Shown piece after piece: positions 23,162 to 31,366 of a stretch of DNA of 64,000 bases. The DNA comes from CATQHD01 sp965243165 (GTDB lineage: Bacteria > Actinomycetota > Acidimicrobiia > Spongiisociales > Spongiisociaceae). The notes under the pieces were generated by a model. The model worked only from the letters and a program-made list of their open reading frames with translations. It searched no databases and was not told the DNA's origin. The number at the start of each line of letters is the position of its first letter. The first letter of the stretch is position 1. Position numbers and translations under genes: made by a program. Location of the stretch: the NCBI GenBank assembly GCA_965243165.1, contig OZ251535.1, positions 3,100,001-3,164,000 on the forward strand. Direction: 5' to 3'.

Positions 23162-24028
23162 TCACTGCTTCTGGATGTCCCCGAACCCCAGCTCGACCGC
23201 TGTGTCCCGTCCGAAGATCTCCACCAGCACCTTGACCTTCTCCTGGTCGACGTTTATGTCCTCCACCACCCCGTTGAAGTCGGCGAAGGGGCCGGCGGTG
23301 ACCCGGATGGTCTCCCCGATCTTCCAGGCGGGCCGGAAGCGGATGGCCGCCTTGGCCGCCTTCTCCTTGAGGCCCAGGAACCGCTCCACCTCCCGCTTGG
23401 ACAGGGGCGAGGGCTTGACGTTGTTCCCCATCGTCACGAACGAGGTAACCCCCGGCGTGTTGCGCACCGCATGCCAGGAGTTGTCGTCCATCTTCATGCG
23501 CACCAGGAGATAGCCGGGGAACATCTTCTCCTCCACCTCGACCTTGCGCCCGCCCTTGAACCTCATGCGCTTCTCGGTGGGGATGACCACCTCGAAGATG
23601 CTGTCTTCCATGTGCATGGAGGAGATGCGGGTGGCCAGGTTGTCTTTCACCTTCTTCTCGTAGCCGGAGTAGGAGTGGATCACATACCAGGAACCGGGCA
23701 GGTCGTAGGGGCTGACCGCAGGCGCCTCCTCCGCCTCGGCCGCCTCCGTTGCCTCGGCCTCCTCCGCTTCGGCGGCTTCGGGCGGCGCGGCGGCTTCGTC
23801 CTCCGGCGGGGCCTCCGGCGCAGGCGGGGGTTCGGGCGCCTCCTCCGGTCGGGCGGCGTCCTCCGCCTCGTCCGGCAGCGATCCGTCGGTCCCGAAACCG
23901 GCCGACAGGAGGGCCGATCCCAGGCTGCCCAGGGACTCCTCTTCGGCTTGGGGCAGAAGCCCCTCTTCCGGTGCGCCTCCGCCGGGCGTCTGCTGTTCCC
24001 GTTCCGTCAGCTTCTCCGCCGTCGCCAC
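23162..24028 (-). CDS. nusG: Transcription termination/antitermination protein NusG
   Basis: NusG binds RNA polymerase and links it to Rho and the ribosome (288 aa). The NGN domain begins at about residue 112 (GSWYVIHSYSGYEKKVKDNL) and contains MFPGYLLVRMKMDDNSWHAV and GVTSFVTMGNN. The KOW domain follows (GPFADFNGVVEDINVDQEKV). The first roughly 108 residues form an acidic, Ala/Glu/Pro-rich extension, much longer than the few residues in E. coli; actinobacterial NusG proteins often have such a tail, but this one is long. The gene lies 21 bases after secE and upstream of rplK, the normal order. Confidence 0.95.
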   Translation of the reverse strand: MATAEKLTEREQQTPGGGAPEEGLLPQAEEESLGSLGSALLSAGFGTDGSLPDEAEDAARPEEAPEPPPAPEAPPEDEAAAPPEAAEAEEAEATEAAEAEEAPAVSPYDLPGSWYVIHSYSGYEKKVKDNLATRISSMHMEDSIFEVVIPTEKRMRFKGGRKVEVEEKMFPGYLLVRMKMDDNSWHAVRNTPGVTSFVTMGNNVKPSPLSKREVERFLGLKEKAAKAAIRFRPAWKIGETIRVTAGPFADFNGVVEDINVDQEKVKVLVEIFGRDTAVELGFGDIQKQ

Positions 24029-24049
24029 TTCAGACCCTCTTCAACTCGT

Positions 24050-24370
24050 TCAACTCGTCAGAGCGCGGATGAAGGCCAGCACCGAACGGCTGAAGGCTAT
24101 GTCGACCGCGAAGACGTAGGCGGTGAGGGCGCCGGAGGTGATGACGGTCACCAAGGTGAAGGCAATCATCTGCTGACGGGTCGGCCACCCCACCCGGCTC
24201 AGCTCCACCCGCACCTCGCGCAGGAAATGGAGGAGGCGGCCCCAGCGGCTCCGCTTGCCGTCCGGCGGAGCGCCCGGACCCGGTACAGGCGAGCGCCGGC
24301 CGCGGTCCTTCTGCTTGCCCCGCCGCTCTTCCCGCTCGGCGAGCCTCCGCATCTCGCGATTCATACTCAT
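24050..24370 (-). CDS. secE: Preprotein translocase subunit SecE
   Basis: SecE is the small essential subunit that clamps SecY in the membrane (106 aa). An N-terminal charged region of about 45 residues precedes the conserved amphipathic helix FLREVRVELSRVGWPTRQQM, where WP is the hallmark. One transmembrane helix follows (TLVTVITSGALTAYVFAVDI). The order tRNA-Trp, secE, nusG is the one seen in many bacteria. The start could be the first or second Met (MSMNREMRR). Confidence 0.93.
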   Translation of the reverse strand: MSMNREMRRLAEREERRGKQKDRGRRSPVPGPGAPPDGKRSRWGRLLHFLREVRVELSRVGWPTRQQMIAFTLVTVITSGALTAYVFAVDIAFSRSVLAFIRALTS

Positions 24371-24434
24371 CGTTGCTTTTCTTCGGCTTCCTGCCGGCGG
24401 ACCGCCGGCCTCGAATCATCCGTTCCTTTCGGGC

Positions 24435-24509
24435 AGGGGCGGAGGGACTCGAACCCCCAACCTCCGGTTTTGGAGACCGGCGCTCTAACCAACTTCGAGC
24501 TACGCCCCT
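24435..24509 (-). tRNA. trpT: tRNA-Trp (CCA)
   Basis: The minus strand folds as a cloverleaf of 75 bases: acceptor AGGGGCG/CGCCCCT, D stem GCTC/GAGC, anticodon stem CCGGT/ACCGG around CTCCAAA (anticodon CCA), and T loop TTCGAGT. No CCA end is encoded. It lies just upstream of secE, as in mycobacteria. Confidence 0.96.
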
Positions 24510-24596
24510 CTGCCTCAGACAAGGATTATACGAACGGGCGGGGCGAAGTGTAAAACGGCGGAAGCCCCCGCCGGCGGAAAGGAGTCACCCGGCCGC

Positions 24597-25031
24597 TCAG
24601 CCGGCGTGCGACCTGATCCAGCGCCCCGCCGCCACCACCGCCCCCAGCGCCGCCAGCGAAGCCGCCGAGGCGACGGCGGCCCGCCGTGCAGAGCGCACGG
24701 CGAAGGGGGCCCGGGCGGCCTCCTGCTCCTCCTGGGAGACGGCCACCGGGTGATAGAAGACCGCCGCCATGTCGTAGGGCGCCGGCTCGAGCCGGCTGCG
24801 CAGCGACCTCATCTCCCTCAGCAGCCGGCGCTGCTGCACCGCCGCCGCCTGGCAGGCCAGACATTCCCGGCGGTGCCGGTCGAGCACCCCCGGCCTCGAG
24901 GCCCGGCCCGACTCGGCCTCGTAGAGCATCCGGCGGTTGATCCGGCAGGCGGCCCATCTGGGCAGACGGGGCAGACCGGCCGGGGCGGCGGGCCGGAGCG
25001 GGCGGGCCGGAGGGGGCGGGCGGCCGGTCAT
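24597..25031 (-). CDS. Putative anti-sigma factor with zinc-finger and one membrane helix
   Basis: This 144-aa protein overlaps the preceding sigma gene by four bases (ATGA at 25028-25031), the usual sign of a sigma/anti-sigma pair. A short zf-HC2-like motif, HRRECLAC (His-x3-Cys-x2-Cys), follows a Cys at CRINRR. A hydrophobic helix near the C-terminus (AAVASAASLAALGAVVAAG) predicts a membrane anchor with a very short outside tail. The likely role is to hold the ECF sigma factor inactive until a signal, possibly redox since the motif coordinates zinc; this is inferred from family and position. Confidence 0.75.
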   Translation of the reverse strand: MTGRPPPPARPLRPAAPAGLPRLPRWAACRINRRMLYEAESGRASRPGVLDRHRRECLACQAAAVQQRRLLREMRSLRSRLEPAPYDMAAVFYHPVAVSQEEQEAARAPFAVRSARRAAVASAASLAALGAVVAAGRWIRSHAG

Positions 25032-25591
25032 CTCACCCCCCTCAGCATCTCCCGCAGACGCAGGTGGGCGCGATGCAGGCGCACCTTGGAGGCGGTCACC
25101 GATATGTCCATGACCTCGGCGATCTCCTTGTGGGGCCAGCCGTAGACGTCCTTGAGCACCACGACCGTCCGCTGATGCCGGGGCAGCTGATCCAAGGCCC
25201 GGCTCAGCCGGGAGCGCAGCTCGGCCTGCTCCCCCGCCGCCTCGGGATCGCCGCTGCGCCCGGCGAGGGGCTGCCGCGCCAAGCCGTCCAGGTCGTAGAC
25301 GGCCTTGCGGGCGGCCGCCCCTTTGAGCGTCCAGGCGGCGTTGGCGGTTATCCGGTAGAGCCAAGTGCTGAAGCTGGCGTCGCCCCGGAACCGGCCGACC
25401 GCTTTCCAGGCGCGTATCAGCGCTTCTTGGGCAACATCTGCGGCGAGGGTTCGATCCCCCACCAAACGAACCGCCAAGGTGTACACCTCGTGTTGGTGAA
25501 GCCGGGCCAGCTCACCGAAGGCGGCCCGGTCGCCTCGGCGGGACCGTTCCACCAGATCGGTGATATCCGTTTCGACCCGTTCGCCCCGCAT
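25028..25591 (-). CDS. ECF-family RNA polymerase sigma factor
   Basis: This 187-aa protein has sigma region 2 (YTLAVRLVGDRTLAADVAQE, then ALIRAWKAVGRFRGDASFST with WLYRITANAAW) and region 4 (LDQLPRHQRTVVVLKDVYGW, then PHKEIAEVMDISVTASKVRL). These match SigE/RpoE-type extracytoplasmic function factors. It is followed by an overlapping anti-sigma gene. Its position between the had-type dehydratase gene and tRNA-Trp breaks the otherwise mycobacteria-like gene order. Targets cannot be read from the window. Confidence 0.9.
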   Translation of the reverse strand: MRGERVETDITDLVERSRRGDRAAFGELARLHQHEVYTLAVRLVGDRTLAADVAQEALIRAWKAVGRFRGDASFSTWLYRITANAAWTLKGAAARKAVYDLDGLARQPLAGRSGDPEAAGEQAELRSRLSRALDQLPRHQRTVVVLKDVYGWPHKEIAEVMDISVTASKVRLHRAHLRLREMLRGVR

Positions 25592-25636
25592 GCGGTTACA
25601 AAGCCCTTCTTCCTCTCGCCGCTCCGCCGCCGTGCG

Positions 25637-26512
25637 TCAGGCCGTCCGGGCCGTGATGGCGGCCGATACGTGCAGTCCGTCCTCCGACGCCACCTCCGCC
25701 GCCAGGTCGACCGAGTCGGCGGTGCGCCCCGTCACCGATGTTTCGACCCGCGCCGCCCGGCCGGGGTGCAGGGGGCTGCGGAACCGAATGCGGGCGCGCG
25801 CCAGGGGGTCGCCGCGGTCGGGCGGGGCGGCGGACGCGGCGGGCTGGGTGGCCCAGGCGGCCAGCAGCAGGCCGTGGCATATGACGCCGCCCACCCCCGA
25901 TTCCACCGCCCGCCCGTGGTCCCAATGGATGGGGTTGAAGTCTCCGCTGGCGGCGGCGTAGCGCACCAGGTCGGCGCGGGAGGCGGACTTGGGAAGGGGG
26001 TCGAGGGACCCGCCCTCCTCCGGCAGGGGCCGGGGCGAGGGGCGGCGGTTGGCCCGCCGGGCTTCGGGCGGCGGTTCGGCGCGCTCGGCGGACTGTCCGC
26101 CGGGGGGCTCGTCGGACGACATCAGAAACAGGGATCGGGAGGACAGCACCTCCCGGCCCCGGTAGTCGGCCACCTCGGCCGCGAAGGAGGCGAAGGCGGT
26201 CGATCCGCGTTCCCGCAGACGGTCGATCCGGGCGGTGATGGTGAGGCCGCCGCCCGTCCGCCAGGGCGCCTTCCATTCGAAGACCTGCTCCCCGTGGATC
26301 AACAGGTCCGTATGGGAGGCGGCGTCGGGGTCGGCGAAGAAATCGGGGGCGGCGGCGAACAGCACCGCTCCGGCAAAGGAAGGCGGGGCGAATACGTCCC
26401 AGCGGTCCGGATCGTCGCCGGTGGCCTCCACGAAGGCCGCCGCCCGGGCGGGGTCCACGCGGAGGTCGAAAGGCCCGTAGGTGCGGCCCACCAGGGCTTC
26501 TAAGGCGCTCAT
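25637..26512 (-). CDS. Two-domain MaoC-like (R)-hydroxyacyl dehydratase, HadAB-type fusion
   Basis: The 291-aa protein has two hot-dog halves. The N-terminal half (residues 1-130) resembles HadA/MaoC N-terminal dehydratase domains (GRTYGPFDLRVDPARAAAFV; PPSFAGAVLF). A low-complexity linker follows (about 132-170). The C-terminal half has the catalytic MaoC hydratase motif YAAASGDFNPIHWDHGRAVE with D and H, and GVICHGLLLAAW. In mycobacteria hadA, hadB and hadC lie exactly here, between rpmG and trpT, as separate FAS-II dehydratase genes; here the first two seem to be one protein and hadC is missing. The substrate is probably a 3-hydroxyacyl-ACP or -CoA, inferred from the family. The gene lies nine bases from rpmG. 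Confidence 0.8.
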   Translation of the reverse strand: MSALEALVGRTYGPFDLRVDPARAAAFVEATGDDPDRWDVFAPPSFAGAVLFAAAPDFFADPDAASHTDLLIHGEQVFEWKAPWRTGGGLTITARIDRLRERGSTAFASFAAEVADYRGREVLSSRSLFLMSSDEPPGGQSAERAEPPPEARRANRRPSPRPLPEEGGSLDPLPKSASRADLVRYAAASGDFNPIHWDHGRAVESGVGGVICHGLLLAAWATQPAASAAPPDRGDPLARARIRFRSPLHPGRAARVETSVTGRTADSVDLAAEVASEDGLHVSAAITARTA

Positions 26513-26521
26513 GGCCGAGCC

Positions 26522-26704
26522 CTATCTGAGCTCGCGGTGAACCGTGTGCCTGCGCAGGAAGGGGTTGTACTTCTTGAGCGCCAACCGGCCCTGGGTATTG
26601 TTGCGGTTCTTGGTGGTGATGTAGCGGGAGGGGGGCCTGCCTTCGGCCCGCGCCTCCGTGCACTCCAGCGTGATCTTGATGCGGGCGCCTTTTTTCTTTG
26701 CCAT
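26522..26704 (-). CDS. rpmG: Ribosomal protein bL33
   Basis: This is a small basic protein of the large ribosomal subunit (60 aa), with the family pattern RIKITLECTEARAEGRPPSR and YITTKNRNNTQGRLALKKYN. Only one Cys is present, so this is the zinc-free (C-minus) form. It lies between tuf and the dehydratase gene on the same strand, matching the position of rpmG2 in mycobacteria. Confidence 0.95.
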   Translation of the reverse strand: MAKKKGARIKITLECTEARAEGRPPSRYITTKNRNNTQGRLALKKYNPFLRRHTVHRELR

Positions 26705-26792
26705 TGCCTCTCTTCCTGTCTGTTCCGCCGGCCCGCCGCCTCAAACCCGAGGGCGGCGCCGGACCGGGCTGCTGTCCCCTGCTCTTCTACTT

Positions 26793-27980
26793 CTACTCGA
26801 TGATCTTGGTGACGGTGCCCGCCCCCACCGTACGCCCGCCCTCCCGAATAGCAAACCGCAACCCCTCATCCATCGCAATCGGCGACCCCAACTCCACCGA
26901 CATCACCGTATTATCCCCCGGCATCACCATCTCCACCCCCCCCAACAACCCCACCCGACCAGTAACATCAGTCGTCCGAAAATAAAACTGAGGCTGATAA
27001 CCACCAAAAAACGGATTATGCCGACCACCCTCCTCCTTCGTCAACACATACACCTGCGCCTCGAACACCGTATGAGGCAACACCGACCCCGGCGCCGCCA
27101 ACACCTGACCACGCTCCACCTCACCCCTCCCCACCCCCCGCAACAACACCCCCACATTATCCCCAGCCCGACCCTCATCCAACAACTTACGAAACATCTC
27201 CACCCCCGTCGCCACCGTCCCCCTCGTCTCCCGAATCCCCACCACCTCCACCCGATCACCCACACAAACCACCCCCGACTCCACCTTCCCCGTAACCACC
27301 GTCCCCCGACCCGTAATCGAAAACACATCCTCGATCGGCATCAAAAACGGCCGATCAACCGGCCGATCAGGCACCGGCACATACGAATCCACCGCCCCCA
27401 TCAACTCCAACACCCCCCCGGACGCCCCCTCGGCCCCCTCCAACGCCCCCAACGCCGACACCCGCACCACCGGAACCTCATCCCCCGGAAACCCATACTC
27501 CCCCAACAACTCCCGCACCTCCAACTCCACCAACTCCAACAACTCCTCATCATCCACCAAATCCACCTTATTCAACGCCACCACCACACACGGCACCCCC
27601 ACCTGACGAGCCAACAACACATGCTCCCGCGTCTGCGGCATCGGACCATCCGCCGCCGACACCACCAAAATCGCCCCATCCACCTGCGCCGCCCCCGTAA
27701 TCATATTCTTGATATAATCAGCATGACCAGGCATATCCACATGCGCATAATGCCTCAAATCCGTCTCATACTCCACATGAGCAATCGAAATCGTAATCCC
27801 CCGCTCCCGCTCCTCAGGCGCCTTATCAATCTCATCAAAAACCGTAAAAACATTCCCCTCAACCCGCTCAGACAACACCCGAGTAATCGCCGCCGTCAAC
27901 GTCGTCTTACCATGATCAATATGCCCCATCGTACCCACATTCACATGCGGCTTCACCCGCTCGAACTTCGCCTTAGCCAT
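26793..27980 (-). CDS. tuf: Elongation factor Tu
   Basis: EF-Tu is the GTPase that delivers aminoacyl-tRNA to the ribosome (395 aa). G1 is GHIDHGKTT, the switch region includes ERGITISIAHVEYET, G3 is DMPGHADY (Met where E. coli has Cys), G4 is NKVD and G5 is SAL. The C-terminal barrel motifs GRHNPFFGGYQPQFYFRTTD are normal. Start ATG 27980 has AAGGAGAGG upstream. Codon use is odd: third positions are almost all G or T (Leu as TTG, Val as GTG, Asp as GAT), with NNC codons nearly absent. Neighbouring ribosomal and polymerase genes favour NNC. tuf here is separate from the str operon. No second tuf is in the window. Confidence 0.97.
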   Translation of the reverse strand: MAKAKFERVKPHVNVGTMGHIDHGKTTLTAAITRVLSERVEGNVFTVFDEIDKAPEERERGITISIAHVEYETDLRHYAHVDMPGHADYIKNMITGAAQVDGAILVVSAADGPMPQTREHVLLARQVGVPCVVVALNKVDLVDDEELLELVELEVRELLGEYGFPGDEVPVVRVSALGALEGAEGASGGVLELMGAVDSYVPVPDRPVDRPFLMPIEDVFSITGRGTVVTGKVESGVVCVGDRVEVVGIRETRGTVATGVEMFRKLLDEGRAGDNVGVLLRGVGRGEVERGQVLAAPGSVLPHTVFEAQVYVLTKEEGGRHNPFFGGYQPQFYFRTTDVTGRVGLLGGVEMVMPGDNTVMSVELGSPIAMDEGLRFAIREGGRTVGAGTVTKIIE

Positions 27981-28114
27981 AACGATCCTCTCCTTGTTGG
28001 TTTCGAGAGACTGCTTGTCCTTTTTGCCACACCGCCGCCCCGGGGCCGCCGGAGCCCTGCGCCCTGCAAACGCCGTCAGGCCTGGGGCATGAGCCCTCCC
28101 TGTGCAGTGTGCCG

Positions 28115-28188
28115 TAGCGGCGGGCAGACTCGAACTGCCGACCTCTCGATTATGAGTCGAGCGCTCTTACCTACTGAGCTACGCCGCC
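28115..28188 (-). tRNA. metT: tRNA-Met (CAT), elongator type
   Basis: A 74-base cloverleaf on the minus strand: acceptor GGCGGCG/CGCCGCT (first pair G-U), anticodon stem CTCGA/TCGAG around CTCATAA (anticodon CAT), T loop TTCGAGT. It lacks the initiator features (three G-C pairs at the anticodon stem). A CAT tRNA could also be tRNA-Ile2 after lysidine modification, but the Tyr-Thr-Met cluster near rpmG supports Met. Confidence 0.9.
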
Positions 28189-28229
28189 TTCCTGGGGCCG
28201 CCGCCGCACTGCCGGCGCCCGCCCGGTCG

Positions 28230-28303
28230 AGCCCCCTTCCGGATTCGAACCGGAGACCTCCTCCTTACCATGGAGGCGCTCTGGCCTGCTGAGCTAAGGG
28301 GGC
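28230..28303 (-). tRNA. thrT: tRNA-Thr (GGT)
   Basis: A 74-base cloverleaf on the minus strand: acceptor GCCCCCT/AGGGGGC, anticodon stem CCTCC/GGAGG around ATGGTAA (anticodon GGT), T stem CCGG with loop TTCGAAT. It lies between tRNA-Tyr and tRNA-Met, as in mycobacteria. Confidence 0.95.
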
Positions 28304-28329
28304 CTGAGCGGACTCGCCGCCCGCCTTCG

Positions 28330-28412
28330 TGCCGGGAGAAGGATTCGAACCTCCGTAGGCAACAACCGGCAGATTTACAGTCTGCTCCCTTTGGCCGCTC
28401 GGGCATCCCGGC
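28330..28412 (-). tRNA. tRNA-Tyr (GTA)
   Basis: A class II tRNA of 83 bases on the minus strand: acceptor GCCGGGA/TCCCGGC, anticodon stem GCAGA/TCTGC around CTGTAAA (anticodon GTA), a long variable arm, and T loop TTCGAAT. It is the first gene of the tRNA-Tyr/Thr/Met cluster upstream of tuf. Confidence 0.95.
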
Positions 28413-28530
28413 AAGGCGCCGGCGCCCGAACGGGGCCGCCGCAGGCCGATTGTAGCCGGTGGCGGCCGTTGTCCAAAGAGCGCGAAATCCCGTCCTCCTC
28501 CGCCGGCCCCTTGCGGCTTCGGCCGAGCAG

Positions 28531-29391
28531 CTAGACCAAGCCTCCGTGCTGGTAGTGCATGGCCTCGAGGCGGCGGACGCGCTCCTCGACGGGGGGGTGG
28601 GTGGAGAACAGGCCGACGCGCCGGCGCCGACCCCCGAAGGCCTTGAGCGGGTCGGCGATGAAGAGCTGGCTGACGGCCGGGTTGACCTCCATGGGAACGC
28701 GCTCGGAGGCGGCCCCGATCTTGTGGAGCGCGCTCGCCAGGCTGAGGGGCTGGCCGGTCATGCGGGCGCCGGAGGCGTCGGCCTGGTACTCCCGCGCCCT
28801 GGAGATGGCCAGGCGGATGACGATGCCGGCGAGCGGGGCCAGGATGAGGGCGAGGAGGGTGATGATCAGCCCGACGGGGCCGCGGTCCCGGTCGCCGCCG
28901 AACCAGAAGGCCATGCGGCCGAAGATGGACAGGGCGGCGGCCAGCATGGCGGCGATAGAGGAGATCAGGATGTCGCGGTTGCGCACATGGGCCAGCTCGT
29001 GGGCCAGGACCCCCTCGAGCTCGTCGTCCCTCATGATCTGGAGGATGCCGGAGGTAACCGCCACCGCCGCGTTCTTCGGGTTGCGCCCGGTGGCGAAGGC
29101 GTTGGGCTGCGGGGAGTCGATCAGGTGGATGGAGGGCATCGGCATGTCCGAGGAGGCGGCCAGGCGGCGCACCATGCCGTACACCTTGGGCAGGTCCTGC
29201 TCGGAGGCCGGGCGGGCGCGGGCCGCGGCCAGCGCCATCTTGGCCGAGAAGAAATAGATGATGACGTTCAGGCCGACCGCGAACAGCAGGCCGATGACGA
29301 GCCCGTTCCCGCCGCCGAACACCGCCCACCCCACCAACCACACCAGCGCGCTCATGAAGCTGAGCAGGGCAACCGTCTTGAAGTTGTTCAT
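28531..29391 (-). CDS. htpX: Protease HtpX homologue, M48 family membrane zinc metallopeptidase
   Basis: HtpX is a membrane-bound zinc protease for misfolded membrane proteins (about 286 aa). Two N-terminal membrane helices are visible (VALLSFMSALVWLVGWAVF; LVIGLLFAVGLNVIIYFF), then PNAFATGRNP, the catalytic HELAH in VLAHELAHVRNRDI, two more hydrophobic segments (LIITLLALILAPLAGIVIRL), and the third zinc ligand in SRAREYQADASGARM. STHPPVEERVRRLEAM closes the domain. ATG 29391 (MNNFKTVALL) fits the family start better than the one at 29403; no strong ribosome site distinguishes them. It is divergent from the next gene. Confidence 0.93.
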   Translation of the reverse strand: MNNFKTVALLSFMSALVWLVGWAVFGGGNGLVIGLLFAVGLNVIIYFFSAKMALAAARARPASEQDLPKVYGMVRRLAASSDMPMPSIHLIDSPQPNAFATGRNPKNAAVAVTSGILQIMRDDELEGVLAHELAHVRNRDILISSIAAMLAAALSIFGRMAFWFGGDRDRGPVGLIITLLALILAPLAGIVIRLAISRAREYQADASGARMTGQPLSLASALHKIGAASERVPMEVNPAVSQLFIADPLKAFGGRRRRVGLFSTHPPVEERVRRLEAMHYQHGGLV

Positions 29392-29526
29392 GGCCCCGAT
29401 CATACCGGCCGCCGCGCGTAATCGGAAAAGCCGCCCGGAACGGGCGCCGCCGGTCGGAGCCGCCCCGACCCGACCGCCTCCCCCGCCGAAGCAGGTCCGC
29501 GGATAGTTTGTTTCCAAGTTTTTTCG

Positions 29527-29564
29527 AGTTTTAGCCTTCCCGAAATTACGGCTAGGCTAAAACT
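29527..29564 (+). promoter_or_regulatory. Inverted repeat directly before the AlbA/Schlafen-type gene, candidate operator
   Basis: AGTTTTAGCC (29527-29536) and GGCTAAAACT (29555-29564) are perfect inverted arms of ten bases separated by 18 bases. The right arm ends at the base before the ATG of the downstream gene, so a bound protein would block transcription start or a leaderless start. The same arms recur in the three repeats after this gene, with nearly equal spacing. Confidence 0.7.
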
Positions 29565-31262
29565 ATGCTTGCTTTTCCGATTCCTCAGGAAGCCGCCGAC
29601 GCGCTGGCCCGAATCGACGAGGGGGCGCCGGCGGGCGGCCTCGAATCCGAGACCCTCGAGTTCAAGTCGGACCGAAGCAACCCCAAGAAGACCCTGAAGC
29701 TGCTGGCCGAGGCCGCGGCGTGCCTGGCGAACAGCCGGGGTGGAACGGTGGTGGCGGGGGTGGACGACGCCCGGTCGGGGTCCGATGCATACACCGGAAC
29801 GAACCTCGACCCCCATGATGTGCGCCGTTACATCTTCGACGTCCTCGAACCCGGCTTGTCGGTGCTGGTGAACGAACACACGCACCGAGGAACGAGGCTG
29901 CTGGCGGTCGTCGTTCCGGTGGGGGCGGCCGTGCACGGGCTGTCGGGGCGGGTCACCCGACGCGCGGGCCGGAGCTGCCTCCCGCTTTCGCCTGCTGACA
30001 TCGCCGCCCTGGTCGACGAGCGCGCCGGGCGCGACCCGTCCGCTCAGCCAAGCGGCCGGTCGGTTGGCGAGCTGGATCCGGCGGCGGTGCAGCTGGCCCG
30101 CCGCTATCTGGGAAACCTCACCGACGAACGCGCCCTCTGGGCGGGCCTGTCGGACGCCGAATTGTGCCGGGTCATGGGTTTGGCGGCCGAGGACGGGCAG
30201 CTGCTGGCGGCCGGCGAGCAGCTGTTCTGCGCCTCCGGCGCCGAGGCGGTCAGCTACCAGCACCGCACCAGCGGCGGGGCTCCGCCCGATGCATCCGAGC
30301 GGCTCACCATGCCCCTGATCACAGCTTTGAATCGGACCTTGGAGTTGGTCGCGACCAGGAACAGGTGGGATCCTTTGCTCCTGCCCGACGGACAGCAGCT
30401 GCAGCTGATGCGTTACCCCGAAGACGCAGTGAGAGAAGCCTTGGCCAACGCCTTGGTCCACCGCAGGCTGGACATGGCCGCCCCGGTGCAGGTGGAACAC
30501 TTCGACGACACCTTGGCCATCACCTCGATGGGTCCGCTGGTGACCGGCGTGACTCCGGAAAACATATTGACGACCGCGTCCCGGCCCCGCAATCGACTGC
30601 TGGCTCGATCGTTCCGCAACCTGGGTCTGATCGAGGAGCTGGGGACGGGGGTCGCCCGCATGTACCGGTCGATGCTGCGCCTCGGCAAACCGCCGCCGGC
30701 GTTTGCCGAAACGGCGAATTCGGTGAAGGCAACGCTCGACGGCGGTCCTCCCGACCCAGACTTCGCCCGGTTCGCGGCGCGGCTGGACGCGCCCCACCGA
30801 GACGATATAGAAGTGCTGCTCGTCCTCCGGCATCTATGCAGCCGCAGCAGCGCCTCCCCCGCCGGCACAGCATCCCTCATCCAACGGCCGCCTTCCGAAG
30901 CCGGCCGCACCTTGCAGCGGATGGCCGCAGCAACTCCTCCCCTGATCGAACCCGCCAGGCCGGCGGCGGGGAAGGGAGCGAAGGCTCGTTACCGCCTCAC
31001 CCCGTACGCCGCCGCCGGGTTGGGGTCCGCAGTCACATACCGCAGGAACAACCGCCGGGAAATCGAGGCGGCCGTTGCGGCGCACGTCCACCGGCACGGC
31101 GCGATCACCAACCGGGCGGTGCGGAACCTCTTGGGGGTCGGCACCCCCAGGGCGTCGGTGATCCTGCGAGAGCTCGTGGAGAGGCAAATCCTGGAAAGGA
31201 CCAGCCGCGCCCGCCGAGGGCCGGGGGTCGAATACGGCCCGGGGCCGCTCATGCCCGGCTGA
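29565..31262 (+). CDS. AlbA_2/Schlafen-type DNA-binding regulator with GHKL-like and winged-helix domains
   Basis: The 565-aa protein begins with an AlbA_2 (divergent AAA-4, Schlafen-like) domain: ESETLEFKSDRSNPKKTLKL, AAACLANSRGGTVVAGVDD. The middle (about 280-380) resembles the RecG-C/HATPase_c_4 region of this family: LMRYPEDAVREALANALVHR, then RNLGLIEELGTGVARMYRSM. The C-terminus contains a winged-helix-like stretch (HRHGAITNRAVRNLLGVGTP). Such proteins are usually called putative transcriptional regulators or ATP-binding proteins. The start ATG abuts an inverted repeat and has no ribosome-binding site, which suggests a leaderless mRNA. Similar half-sites follow the gene, so autoregulation is a reasonable inference. 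Its neighbours htpX and the midA gene are unrelated. Confidence 0.8.
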   Translation: MLAFPIPQEAADALARIDEGAPAGGLESETLEFKSDRSNPKKTLKLLAEAAACLANSRGGTVVAGVDDARSGSDAYTGTNLDPHDVRRYIFDVLEPGLSVLVNEHTHRGTRLLAVVVPVGAAVHGLSGRVTRRAGRSCLPLSPADIAALVDERAGRDPSAQPSGRSVGELDPAAVQLARRYLGNLTDERALWAGLSDAELCRVMGLAAEDGQLLAAGEQLFCASGAEAVSYQHRTSGGAPPDASERLTMPLITALNRTLELVATRNRWDPLLLPDGQQLQLMRYPEDAVREALANALVHRRLDMAAPVQVEHFDDTLAITSMGPLVTGVTPENILTTASRPRNRLLARSFRNLGLIEELGTGVARMYRSMLRLGKPPPAFAETANSVKATLDGGPPDPDFARFAARLDAPHRDDIEVLLVLRHLCSRSSASPAGTASLIQRPPSEAGRTLQRMAAATPPLIEPARPAAGKGAKARYRLTPYAAAGLGSAVTYRRNNRREIEAAVAAHVHRHGAITNRAVRNLLGVGTPRASVILRELVERQILERTSRARRGPGVEYGPGPLMPG

Positions 31263-31320
31263 ACACGGTCCCGCGCCGCGCCTCGCGCAAACTCCGAACC
31301 CGGTCGCGGAACTCCCCCAA

Positions 31321-31366
31321 AGTTTTATTTCTACCATCAACCCGACAAAGGCTAAAACTAGTTTTA
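31321..31366. promoter_or_regulatory. Operator-like site 1: AGTTTTA ... TAAAACT AGTTTTA
   Basis: AGTTTTA at 31321-31327, TAAAACT at 31353-31359 and AGTTTTA at 31360-31366; the last two form a 14-bp perfect palindrome. The first two start 32 bases apart, compared with 31 in the upstream operator. GGC precedes TAAAACT in both places. Confidence 0.55.
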
